From the NCBI RefSeq assembly GCF_032463525.1, contig NZ_CP135971.1:1922001-1986000 (forward strand): 64,000 bases of DNA. Direction: 5' to 3'. Both the position numbers and the translations under genes were made by a program. This DNA is from Pseudomonas sp. DTU_2021_1001937_2_SI_NGA_ILE_001 (GTDB taxonomy: Bacteria; Pseudomonadota; Gammaproteobacteria; Pseudomonadales; Pseudomonadaceae). The first letter of the stretch is position 1. Each line of letters opens with the position of its first letter. This document shows, piece by piece, positions 43,698 to 54,419 of this stretch. The notes under the pieces were generated by a model. That model was not told where the DNA came from. It saw nothing but the letters and a program-made list of their open reading frames with translations, and searched no databases.

Positions 43698-45471
43698 CGG
43701 CGTTAATCCACTCTTTCACGACCTGGGCGACACGCCCCGGATCTTCGGCCACCAAGCCTTTGATTGCGTTCAGCTGTGCGTCATAACCCTCGGTAGGGCT
43801 CGGCAGCAGGATGCTTTGCGGACCACCCAGGCTCACGCGGTCGGTGGACAGTTCGCCATCGAGACCGCCCATGCCGCCCAGCTCGGCGTCGCCGAACCCG
43901 GCCAGTTCCTTGCGCTTGGGGTTGGTGATGTTGTTGAGCACGGGGCGCAGCACACCGAACACCAGGATCAGGATGAAGATGACGCCCGCCGCCTGCTTGA
44001 GGATGTCCCAGAACCATGGCTGGGTGTAGAACGGCACGTCGGGGATGACTTCGCCACGCTCGCTGGAGAACGGCACGTTGATCACGCTGACGCTATCACC
44101 ACGACTGGCATCGAAGCCCACGGCATCCTGGACCAGGCGAGTGAAACGCGCCAGGTCGGCGGCGCTCCATGGCGCGCGGGTCACTTCACCATTAGCCGGG
44201 TTGGTCTTGACCATGTCGTCCACTACCACCGCTACCGACAAGCGGGTCAGGCGACCTTGCTGCTGCTTGGTGTGGCTGATGGAACGGTCGAGTTCGAAGT
44301 TCTTGGTCGACTGCGAACGCTTGTCGGTCGGATACGGCGCCAAGGCTGGCTGGCCGGTCGCCGGGTCCATGATCTGCTGGCCGTTGGCATCGAGCAGCGG
44401 CTGACCGGGCGCAATGGCCGCAGCGGCACCGGCAGCTCCGCCCGTGGCGTTCTGCGGCGCAGTGGCCGGGCCGGGAGGCTGGTTGCTCAGCGCACCGGGA
44501 ACCCCCTGGGGGCCAGAACTGCTGGAGCGCTGTTCATTGACCGACTGCTCGCTGCGCAGCGCCGGCTGGTCGGGATTGAAGCTTTCTGCGGTGGACTCCA
44601 CGGCACTGAAGTCGACCATGGCCGAGACTTCAGCCTTGTAGCGGTCGTTACCCAGCACCGGCTGAAGGATGTTCTGCACGCGCTGAGTCAGCATGCTTTC
44701 CATGCGGCGGGTGTAGTCGAACTGCTTGCCGGCCATGGTCAGTTCGGAGTTCTCCGCCTGATCGGACAGCAGGTTGCCCTTCTGGTCCACCACGGTGACC
44801 TGCGACTTGGACAACTCCGGCACACTGGTCGCCACCAGATTGACGATGGCAGCCACCTGACCGGCCTCCAGGGCACGGCCGGGATACAGCTCGACCAGCA
44901 CCGAAGCGGTCGGCTTGCGGTCGTCGCGCACGAACACCGAGCTTTTCGGAATCGCCAGGTGCACACGGGCGGCCTTGACGTTGTTCAGAGCCGAAATGGT
45001 GCGGGCCAGCTCGCCTTCCAGGCCACGACGGTAACGGGTCGCTTCCATGAACTGGCTGGTGCCCAGGCCCTGGTCCTTGTCGAGGATCTCGAAGCCGATG
45101 TTGGCGTCGGTCTGGCTCACGCCGGCCTGGGCCAGCTGGATACGTGCGCGCTGCAAGTCATCGGCCTTGACCAGCAGGGCGCCAGAATTGGGCTCGACGG
45201 TATAACGGATGTTGGCTGCAGTGAGAGTGTCCATCACCTGCTTGCTGTCCAGCCCGGCGAGGCTGCCATACAGGGGACGGTAGTCAGGCTGCTGTGACCA
45301 GAGCACGACGGCGAAACCGATGGCCACGCTCGCCGCCAGACCGACCAGAAGGCCGACCTGACGAAGCATGGTCATCTCGGAAAGATTCTCCAGAAAGGCA
45401 AAGCCCATGAACGGCTTCTTTTCGGAGGCGCCCGCCCTTGCTGGAACGGAATCGGCTGCTGCTTCGGCCAT
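43690..45471 (-). CDS. fliF: Flagellar MS-ring protein FliF
   Basis: A 593-residue protein with two membrane segments (about 41-62 and 463-485), periplasmic ring-building motifs between them (YRRGLEGELARTISALNNVKAARVHLAIPKSSVFVRD), a Gly/Ala/Gln-rich linker (around 315-370) and a C-terminal cytoplasmic FliG-binding tail (VAQVVKEWINADE). It makes the MS ring, the base of the flagellum. It starts 15 bases after the fliE stop. Confidence 0.97.
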   Translation of the reverse strand: MAEAAADSVPARAGASEKKPFMGFAFLENLSEMTMLRQVGLLVGLAASVAIGFAVVLWSQQPDYRPLYGSLAGLDSKQVMDTLTAANIRYTVEPNSGALLVKADDLQRARIQLAQAGVSQTDANIGFEILDKDQGLGTSQFMEATRYRRGLEGELARTISALNNVKAARVHLAIPKSSVFVRDDRKPTASVLVELYPGRALEAGQVAAIVNLVATSVPELSKSQVTVVDQKGNLLSDQAENSELTMAGKQFDYTRRMESMLTQRVQNILQPVLGNDRYKAEVSAMVDFSAVESTAESFNPDQPALRSEQSVNEQRSSSSGPQGVPGALSNQPPGPATAPQNATGGAAGAAAAIAPGQPLLDANGQQIMDPATGQPALAPYPTDKRSQSTKNFELDRSISHTKQQQGRLTRLSVAVVVDDMVKTNPANGEVTRAPWSAADLARFTRLVQDAVGFDASRGDSVSVINVPFSSERGEVIPDVPFYTQPWFWDILKQAAGVIFILILVFGVLRPVLNNITNPKRKELAGFGDAELGGMGGLDGELSTDRVSLGGPQSILLPSPTEGYDAQLNAIKGLVAEDPGRVAQVVKEWINADE

Positions 45472-45486
45472 GACTCAGTACATCCC

Positions 45487-45816
45487 TTAAACTGGCATCT
45501 GCATGATGTCTTGATAGGCCTGAACCAGCTTGTTACGGACCTGGGTCAGCGCCTGGAAGGACACACTGGCCTTCTGCGAGGAGATCATCACGTCAGTCAG
45601 GTCGACCCCGCTCTTGCCCATTTCGAAGGCGTTGGCCAGTTGACTGGAAGCAGCCTGGGTATCGGCGACCTTGTTGATCGCCTCGCCGAGCAGGTCGGCG
45701 AAATTGCTGCCGGCGACTTCGGGGACGTTCGCATTGACCTTGGGAGCGGCCATGGCGTCCATCTGCATGGCCCGCATATCCAACATCAAGCGATTAAATT
45801 CAACACCTTGGCTCAT
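45487..45816 (-). CDS. fliE: Flagellar rod-base protein FliE
   Basis: A 109-residue helical protein with the FliE end [25 protein letters not shown]. It joins the MS ring to the rod. The ATG at 45816 ([12 protein letters not shown]) was chosen over an in-frame TTG at 45843, giving the usual length. First gene of the fliEFGHIJ operon, 63 bases after a perfect sigma-54 promoter. Confidence 0.95.
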   Translation of the reverse strand: MSQGVEFNRLMLDMRAMQMDAMAAPKVNANVPEVAGSNFADLLGEAINKVADTQAASSQLANAFEMGKSGVDLTDVMISSQKASVSFQALTQVRNKLVQAYQDIMQMPV

Positions 45817-45878
45817 GGACGTTATCTCTCGTAAGGCCCGCAAATTTTTGACACCGGTTCAGCGAATACCTAAGTCAT

Positions 45879-45894
45879 AGCAACAAGAGTGCCA
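45879..45894 (-). promoter_or_regulatory. Sigma-54 promoter of fliEFGHIJ
   Basis: TGGCAC-N5-TTGCT on the minus strand: an exact match to the -24/-12 consensus, 63 bases before the fliE ATG. FleR activation is expected from P. aeruginosa. The remainder of 45895-46060 contains an A/T-rich tract after fleR but no gene. Confidence 0.92.
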
Positions 45895-46060
45895 GCTAAA
45901 TACCGGCAAATGGCCATCTAGGCACATTGCCGCAGTTCGCGACAAACTCGAATACAGCCTCAGTCCCCGGCGCCTGCATACTCGCACGCGGATATTTCAC
46001 TGTATCGGCATTTGACACAGATCACATAAATGAAAAATAAAAAAACACGGCCCATCGGCT

Positions 46061-47448
<1,388 letters not shown>

Positions 47449-47449
<1 letters not shown>

Positions 47450-48660
47450 CACACCTCTCCTTGAACACTGCCCGGCACCAGGGGCAGGCTGACGATTGCG
47501 CAGGTACCTCGGCCAGGTCGAGACAGGTAATGCACCCGCCCCTGGTGAGCCCGGGCAACCGCCATGACCACTCCGAGCCCGAGCCCGGTGCCAGTGGCCT
47601 TGGTGGTGAAGAATGGCTCACCGATGCGCGCCAGGGCCGCAGCGTCCATTCCGACACCGTTATCGCTGACACACAGGCGCAGGACATCACCGCGACGATA
47701 GGCATGCACCTTCACACGTACGGCGGCCGAACCAGCCTGGATAGCGTTCTCGACCAGGTTGAGCAGAGCCCCCACCAGGGTGTCGCGGTTACATAGCACC
47801 TCGCCGTCCAGCGCGTCACACTGCCAGCGCACCGACACATCACGCACATGGGTACGTGCCGCCGCCTCCAGGGCGTCGAACAGCGCCCGGCCAGACAACC
47901 GGTCGGTCAACGGCAACTCGCCGCGCGCGAACACCAGCATGTCGCGAACCTGATGTTCCAGCTCATGCAAACGATCCTTGAGCCGCGCCGCGAAACGCTG
48001 CTGGGTTTCCACCGTCAACGCCTGCTCACTCAGATGACTGGCGTAAATCATGGCGGCAGACAACGGGGTGCGGATCTGGTGAGCCAGCGAGGCCACCATG
48101 CGCCCCAGCGAGGACAGACGCTCATGACGCGCCAGTTGATCCTGCAAGTGTCGGGTTTCAGTCAGGTCGTTGAGCAGCACCAGCTGACCTGGCTCGGCAT
48201 CCAGCGAGCGGGTGGCAATAGACAGACGACGACCGTCCTTGAGGGAGATTTCATGGCCATCGTCGCGGCGCGGCGCGAAGCACCGTGCAATCACCACGCG
48301 CCAGAGTTCGCCGACCAGAGGCTGCCCCAGCAGGTCCACGGCGGCGGGATTGGCCTCACGGACCACCCCCGAACCATCGATGACGATCACCCCGCCGGGA
48401 AGCAGGTCGAGCAGATTCTGCAAGCGATTGGCCAGGCGCTCCTTCTCGGCGAGCTCCTGCATGCGCTGCAAGGCCGCCTCGGCCAGTTCCCCCTTCAGCT
48501 CGCTGACCCTCGCTTCCAGCAACCCGTAGGAATCGGTGAGCTGCGTGGACATCTGATTGAACAGGGCGAAGGCCTGCTCCAGCCCTTGACGACTCTCCAG
48601 CTCCGGCGAAAGCGCCGGCTGAGCACAAGGGTGAGCGGAAAGTGGCAGGGCCTGGGACAT
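47449..48660 (-). CDS. fleS: Flagellar sensor kinase FleS
   Basis: A 403-residue soluble histidine kinase with no membrane segments: N-terminal coiled coil (about 30-80), a PAS domain (about 80-170), HisKA with His194 in SLAHQIRTPLSAAM, and HATPase_c with NLVENAIQAG and DNGVGMDAAAL. It phosphorylates FleR; the signal is probably cytoplasmic. The start at 48660 (MSQALPLSAHP) was chosen; the frame is open to 48744, so an upstream ATG at 48690 is possible. Confidence 0.94.
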
Positions 48661-48715
48661 CGGATTCTCTCTCACATGGCTAACCGTCATTAAACGGCCT
48701 GTTGAGAGAGCCTTG

Positions 48716-48731
48716 TGCAAACGCCGTGCCC
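48716..48731 (-). promoter_or_regulatory. Candidate sigma-54 promoter of fleSR
   Basis: GGGCAC-N5-TTGCA on the minus strand (GG/GC spacing correct), 56 bases before the fleS ATG. FleQ-dependent fleSR transcription is established in P. aeruginosa. Confidence 0.75.
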
Positions 48732-48854
48732 ACGCGGGGCACAAGCAGATGACAGGTCAGGTGCTGGCCGCCATCAGCCCGAAGCTACGGTGCTTTCGGG
48801 CCGATCGACCAAGCAGGATACGCAGATCGAAGAAAACGCAGACGACGCCAGGCG

Positions 48855-50333
<1,479 letters not shown>

Positions 50334-50453
50334 GCAATAGCAACTTCCCTAGTCCACTCTAAAGCTCGCCAGACACGCGAGCCGCTTGGCATCTCAGCCG
50401 TTTGTATCGATCTGACGCCAGAAAACAAAAAACATCACTAGTTAAGTCAAAAA

Positions 50454-50493
50454 AGCCGATACAGTCAAATTAATGGCGTGAATGGTATCGACT
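50454..50493 (-). terminator. Likely terminator after fliT
   Basis: On the minus strand AGTCGATAC (50493-50485) can pair with GTATCGGCT (50462-50454, one G-U) around a 22-base loop, then a run of six T follows. It lies 8 bases after the fliT stop. The same TTGACT-containing stretch could also serve as part of the fleQ promoter. Confidence 0.6.
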
Positions 50494-50500
50494 CTTAACT

Positions 50501-50803
50501 TCAGCCGAACAGATGGTATACCTTCGTCGCATTCTTTGCTCGCTGAATCTCGGACATCTCATCGACAATGGCCTGACGCTCCCCCACGGCGACGTCAATC
50601 AACTGCCTGTAAACGCCCAATAATTCTTCAAGATTGCTGCGCAACTCTTCGTCATCGGGCTTGGCGTCGCTCTCGCTCACCACCGACTCCACGCATTCGC
50701 GGCACGCCAGGTCGAGCTTGCTGATCGCCTCCCAGTCACGCTCGGCCAGTGCACTGACCAGCGCTTCGCGGGTTTCTTCGATACGTTTGAGCGCAGCACT
50801 CAT
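50501..50803 (-). CDS. fliT: Flagellar protein FliT-like chaperone
   Basis: A 100-residue, acidic, all-helical protein (MSAALKRIEETREALVSALAERDWEAISKLDLACRECVE) in the place of fliT, directly after fliS. FliT proteins chaperone FliD and, in enterics, inhibit FlhDC; in Pseudomonas the second role cannot apply. Sequence likeness is weak, as is usual for FliT, and position carries much of the call. Confidence 0.75.
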   Translation of the reverse strand: MSAALKRIEETREALVSALAERDWEAISKLDLACRECVESVVSESDAKPDDEELRSNLEELLGVYRQLIDVAVGERQAIVDEMSEIQRAKNATKVYHLFG

Positions 50804-50824
50804 GGGTGATTCTCCTGAGGGCGT

Positions 50825-51232
50825 TTAGACGGTAGCCGGCTGCTCAGCGACCTCACCGATCGCATCCCAACCCTCCTTGACCGTAATCAGCAAACCAGCC
50901 ACCTCGTCGAGGATCTTCTGGTCATTCTTGATATTAGCCTCGGCCAGACGCTTCATCATGTAGTGATACAGATTGTCCTGGCTGTGCAAGGCATCGGAAC
51001 CGTGATTTTCCAGGTCCAGGCCTTCACGCAGACCACCGATGATATCGATGGCCTTGCCGATGAACACGCCCTTGCTCGCCACATCCTTACGCGACATGGC
51101 ACCCTTGGCCTGGGCGATGCGGTCGAGACCGCCTTCCATCAACATTTGCACCAGGCGATGAGGACTGGCCTCGGAAGTCTGGGCGTGTGAACCGACTTTC
51201 TGATATTGACGCAACGCTAACATGGGATTCAT
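50825..51232 (-). CDS. fliS: Flagellin export chaperone FliS
   Basis: A 135-residue helical bundle protein with the FliS start MNPMLALRQYQKVGSHAQTSEASPHRLVQMLMEGGLDRI. FliS binds the C-terminus of flagellin and delivers it to FlhA. The start at 51232 has GAGAGG about 7 bases upstream; a TTG at 51250 was rejected. It has its own strong sigma-28 promoter 40 bases upstream and is followed 21 bases later by fliT. Confidence 0.94.
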   Translation of the reverse strand: MNPMLALRQYQKVGSHAQTSEASPHRLVQMLMEGGLDRIAQAKGAMSRKDVASKGVFIGKAIDIIGGLREGLDLENHGSDALHSQDNLYHYMMKRLAEANIKNDQKILDEVAGLLITVKEGWDAIGEVAEQPATV

Positions 51233-51271
51233 GGGGGACCTCTCGGACAATCCGTACGCGGTATATTCAAG

Positions 51272-51298
51272 CTATCGACGCAGCGTCAAAAAACTTTA
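51272..51298 (-). promoter_or_regulatory. Strong candidate sigma-28 promoter of fliST
   Basis: TAAAGTTT (51298-51291)-N11-GTCGATAG (51279-51272) on the minus strand, against the consensus TAAAGTTT-N11-GCCGATAA: 14 of 16 positions match. It is 40 bases before the fliS ATG, directly after the fliD terminator. Confidence 0.82.
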
Positions 51299-51309
51299 AG
51301 CCCTCAAGC

Positions 51310-51333
51310 AAAAACCCGACACGTGGTCGGGTT
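51310..51333 (-). terminator. Rho-independent terminator of fliD
   Basis: On the minus strand AACCCGAC (51333-51326) pairs perfectly with GTCGGGTT (51320-51313), with a 5-base loop, and runs straight into TTTTTGC. It lies about 19 bases after the fliD stop. Confidence 0.9.
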
Positions 51334-51351
51334 CCTGTCACAAGCCTACGC

Positions 51352-52791
51352 TTAGGAAGCGTTTTTCTGTGCATTCATGGCTTCGAAGATCGAAGTGATG
51401 TTCGATGCTGTCGCCTTGAGTTGACCGACAACCAGATCCATAGCGTTGTATTTCTTGGTCAAGGTGGCGGTCAGGGTTTCCACGCGACGATCAAGCGCCG
51501 ATTGATCGTTGGTCAGACGGGTCTTGGTTTTATTAAGGGCATCATTACGCTGATCCAGCACACCACCGGTTTTGGTGTAGGACTCAAGTGATTTCTCGAT
51601 ACGCTCGATCAATCCACCGTTGGCATTGAACAGATCCTGGATCTGATTGCCGAACTTCTTGTCTTCCAAGGCGGCGGTGAACTTGATGGTGTCCAGCGAA
51701 AGCGTACCGTCGCTCTGCTTGGTGTTGATACCCAGCTGCGAGAGGCTCGCCAAGCCGGAAGTCGACACGGAGGACGCCAGGACATTGCGAATGGTCGCCA
51801 CGATGCCGCGAGGCATGGCATCACCCGTCATGGCTGCCGCCGTGAACGTGCCGTCATCCGCCATGGTGCCCTTGGTCAGGGAAGTCGTGAGGTTGACGAG
51901 GGTGTTATAGGCATCGACAAAGCTCTGCAGCGACTTCTTCAAGCCATCGGTGTTGGTACCCACCGTCACCACAACCGACTTATCCGTGGCAGTAGCCGAT
52001 ACCAGGTCCAGGGTCAGACCGGAAATAGCATTGCTGACCGAATTCTTCGGGCTGGTGAGCGTCAAGCCATCGACCGTGAAACTCGCGTCTTTAGCGAGCT
52101 CACTGATGGTGCCCGCACCCGGATTACCGGTCGTTCCGGTTTGCGACATCAGCTTGGTGCCGTCGATATCCAGAAGCGTGCCGATGTTGCTGTCACCCTT
52201 GACACTGATATCAGTACCCGCGCCCGTCGTGGTCGAAGTGAAGACCAGACGAGAACCATTGGCATCATTGATGATGTTGGCACTGATGCCCTTGCCAAGC
52301 TTCTGCATTTCGCTGTTGATCTGGTCGCGAACCTGCTGCAGGCTCGACGTGGCCGCGATGTTGATCTTGGTATCAGTGCCATTTTGACTGATGGTCAGCT
52401 CACCACTCGGAATGGCACTGGCCTGGCTGGCGCTGAGCGCAGCCGTGGCCACCTTCGAAGCAGTAGCCAGGTTCTGTACTTTGATGCTGTAGCTACCGTT
52501 GACCGCCGAGTTGGTTGCTGTTGCCTTGATCACCGACTCGTCTGCCGAGGTGGCAGCGAACCCCAGAAATGCCGGAGTGGTCGTGCTCTTGAGCGTATTC
52601 AGAGTGCTCTGAAAGGTAGCCAGCGCCGACTTGATCTGGCTGATGCCCGAGAGAGACGCCGTGTTGGCCTTGGTCTGCTTGGTGATCTGGTTCTGCTTGG
52701 CCGCCTTGTCGGAGTCGACCAGCACCTTGACGATGTCGCCAATGTTCAGGCCTGACCCGATACCGGTCGTCGATGAGATTGGACTTGCCAT
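51352..52791 (-). CDS. fliD: Flagellar filament cap protein FliD (HAP2)
   Basis: A 479-residue protein with the FliD N-terminus ASPISSTTGIGSGLNIGDIVKVLVDSDKAAKQ and a C-terminal coiled-coil region (RNDALNKTKTRLTNDQSALDRRVETLTATLTKKYNAMDLVVGQL). The Thr/Ala/Ser/Asn-rich middle is the variable cap leg region. FliD caps the growing filament and helps flagellin fold. The start at 52791 has GGAG 6 bases upstream; an ATG two codons earlier (52797) overlaps the ribosome site. Confidence 0.95.
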   Translation of the reverse strand: MASPISSTTGIGSGLNIGDIVKVLVDSDKAAKQNQITKQTKANTASLSGISQIKSALATFQSTLNTLKSTTTPAFLGFAATSADESVIKATATNSAVNGSYSIKVQNLATASKVATAALSASQASAIPSGELTISQNGTDTKINIAATSSLQQVRDQINSEMQKLGKGISANIINDANGSRLVFTSTTTGAGTDISVKGDSNIGTLLDIDGTKLMSQTGTTGNPGAGTISELAKDASFTVDGLTLTSPKNSVSNAISGLTLDLVSATATDKSVVVTVGTNTDGLKKSLQSFVDAYNTLVNLTTSLTKGTMADDGTFTAAAMTGDAMPRGIVATIRNVLASSVSTSGLASLSQLGINTKQSDGTLSLDTIKFTAALEDKKFGNQIQDLFNANGGLIERIEKSLESYTKTGGVLDQRNDALNKTKTRLTNDQSALDRRVETLTATLTKKYNAMDLVVGQLKATASNITSIFEAMNAQKNAS

Positions 52792-52852
52792 ATGCATCTC
52801 CTTCTAGAACGTTGCCAGTCTTTTGACCTTTCACTCGCATCAAAAGATCAGC

Positions 52853-52868
52853 AACAAGTTTCGTGCCA
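52853..52868 (-). promoter_or_regulatory. Possible sigma-54 promoter of fliD
   Basis: TGGCAC-GAAAC-TTGTT on the minus strand matches the -24 element exactly, but the usual invariant GC of the -12 is GT (the GC falls 3 bases late). It lies 62 bases before the fliD ATG in the flaG-fliD spacer. Confidence 0.45.
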
Positions 52869-52872
52869 GGTA

Positions 52873-53244
52873 TCAGACCTTGGCACTGAACAGCATGCTG
52901 CTTGCGTCACTCAAGCGATCCGCCAGTTTCAGCACTTCCTCGTTGGGAATCTGCCGAACCACCTCGCCAGAATCACTTGCAATTACCTTCACCACTACCT
53001 TGCCAGAACCTTCGTCCACTGAAAACTCCAGCTTGCGCTGGATGGAATCGAGAAACTTCTGGATCTCGGCAGCGGCAGTCTTGACCTGCTCATTTTCATC
53101 CTGCTGTGAGCCTTTACTCTCTTTCGTCGGAGCCACAGCTTCAGCAACGGGAGGTTTTTTCTCAGCCACCTTATCCACTGCGACAGCATCACTCGCCGGT
53201 TTAGCGGCTGGATAAGACAAGTTCAGCCTAACGCCCATATCCAT
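52873..53244 (-). CDS. flaG: FlaG-family flagellar protein
   Basis: A 123-residue protein with a variable, Ala/Lys-rich first half and the conserved FlaG end LEFSVDEGSGKVVVKVIASDSGEVVRQIPNEEVLKLADRL. FlaG affects filament length in Pseudomonas; the mechanism is unknown. The ATG at 53244 has AGAGG at suitable distance; the second ATG, two codons on, is also possible. Lies between the fliC terminator and fliD. Confidence 0.9.
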   Translation of the reverse strand: MDMGVRLNLSYPAAKPASDAVAVDKVAEKKPPVAEAVAPTKESKGSQQDENEQVKTAAAEIQKFLDSIQRKLEFSVDEGSGKVVVKVIASDSGEVVRQIPNEEVLKLADRLSDASSMLFSAKV

Positions 53245-53264
53245 GTCTATTTACCTCTGAAAGT

Positions 53265-53299
53265 AAAAAAGCGAGGGAGCACTTGACGCACCCCCTCGC
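53265..53299 (-). terminator. Rho-independent terminator of fliC
   Basis: On the minus strand GCGAGGG (53299-53293) pairs with CCCTCGC (53277-53271) and is followed by six T. It starts about 17 bases after the fliC stop, and ends just before the flaG start region. Confidence 0.85.
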
Positions 53300-53316
53300 C
53301 GATACTCACCCCAGGA

Positions 53317-54165
53317 TTACTGGAGCAGTTTCAGTACAGCGGAAGGCAGCTGGTTAGCCTGGGCCAGGACCGAAGTCGAGGCTTGCTGCAGAGTCTGCTG
53401 CTTGGTCAGCTGGGCAGTTTCAGCAGCGAAGTCGGTGTCTTGTACACGACCCAGAGCGGCGCTGGCGTTCTCGTTGATGTTCTGCAGGTTGGAGATGGTG
53501 CTCGACAGACGGTTCTGAGCAGCACCGAGGTCCGCACGGCTGGAGTTCACCAGCGACAGAGCCGAGTCGATGGCAGCGATGGCGGCCGAGAACTTGGTTT
53601 CGGCATCAGCGCTGTCAGAGCCGGCGATGCTGATGGCGGAGTCCACGCCCAGGGCGCTGGCACCGAAGTCCTGGCTCAGGGTCAGGCTGATCTGGTTGGA
53701 CGAGCCAGTGTTGGAGCCGACCTGGAAGGTCATGGTGCTGGCGGTGCCGTCGATCAGGTTCTTACCGTTCAGGTTGGTGCTCTGAGCGATACGGGTCAGC
53801 TCTTCACTCATCTGAGTGAACTCTTTGTTCAGCGCATCACGATCAGTGGAGCTGTTGCTGTCGTTACGGGACTGAACGGCCAGTTCACGCATACGCTGCA
53901 GGATGTTGGTGGATTCTTGCAGGGCGCCTTCAGCGGTCTGGGCGATCGAGATGCCGTCGTTGGCGTTCTTGATGGCCATGGTCTGGCCTTTGATCTGCGA
54001 GTTGATGCGGGTAGCGATCTGCAGACCGGCGGCGTCGTCTTTGGCGCTGTTGATCTTCAGGCCCGAAGACAGACGGGTCATGGAGGTAGCCAGAGCGTCG
54101 GAAGCGCGACCCAGGTTCTTCTGAACGTTCAAGGAGGCAACGTTGGTGTTTACTGTTAAAGCCAT
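53317..54165 (-). CDS. fliC: Flagellin FliC (short type)
   Basis: A 282-residue flagellin: conserved D0/D1 N-terminus (MALTVNTNVASLNVQKNLGRASDALATSMTRLSSGLKINSAKDDAAGLQI) and C-terminus (DTDFAAETAQLTKQQTLQQASTSVLAQANQLPSAVLKLLQ) joined by a short, Ser/Thr-rich centre (about 160-220), so the outer D2/D3 domains are largely missing. The Ser/Thr-rich centre is the likely target of the glycosyltransferases encoded upstream. The start at 54165 has GAGGAA about 9 bases upstream; the open extension upstream was rejected. Driven by a sigma-28 promoter. Confidence 0.97.
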   Translation of the reverse strand: MALTVNTNVASLNVQKNLGRASDALATSMTRLSSGLKINSAKDDAAGLQIATRINSQIKGQTMAIKNANDGISIAQTAEGALQESTNILQRMRELAVQSRNDSNSSTDRDALNKEFTQMSEELTRIAQSTNLNGKNLIDGTASTMTFQVGSNTGSSNQISLTLSQDFGASALGVDSAISIAGSDSADAETKFSAAIAAIDSALSLVNSSRADLGAAQNRLSSTISNLQNINENASAALGRVQDTDFAAETAQLTKQQTLQQASTSVLAQANQLPSAVLKLLQ

Positions 54166-54247
54166 GATGAATTCCTCGTTGGTTTGATTGCTGCGTGGCT
54201 TCCGGCCCCTGCAAGCGCCGGGTGTGCCTAGAGAACCTTCGTAATAG

Positions 54248-54274
54248 TTATCGTCGGCATGGCAAGTTGCTTGA
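54248..54274 (-). promoter_or_regulatory. Sigma-28 promoter of fliC
   Basis: TCAAGCAA (54274-54267)-N11-GACGATAA (54255-54248) on the minus strand; this fits the FliA consensus with one -10 mismatch. It is 83 bases before the fliC ATG. Confidence 0.8.
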
Positions 54275-54378
54275 GGGGTTTTTTTGAATTTTTTTGCCAG
54301 CATGGCGCCAGGCCAGGCAATTCAACGAGTTAGGGCGATTTCGCAGGGGGTACGAAGCCCTTTCTACAGAGACGAAAC

Positions 54379-54399
54379 GCCCGGCTTGAGGGGCCGGGC
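54379..54399 (-). terminator. Terminator-like hairpin after the ketoacyl-ACP synthase gene
   Basis: On the minus strand GCCCGGC and GCCGGGC form a perfect 7-base stem with a 7-base loop, followed by GTTTCGTCT, about 20 bases after the stop. It would separate the island's gene from fliC. Confidence 0.65.
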
Positions 54400-54419
54400 A
54401 TTCAGATCAAACGAGGGTT

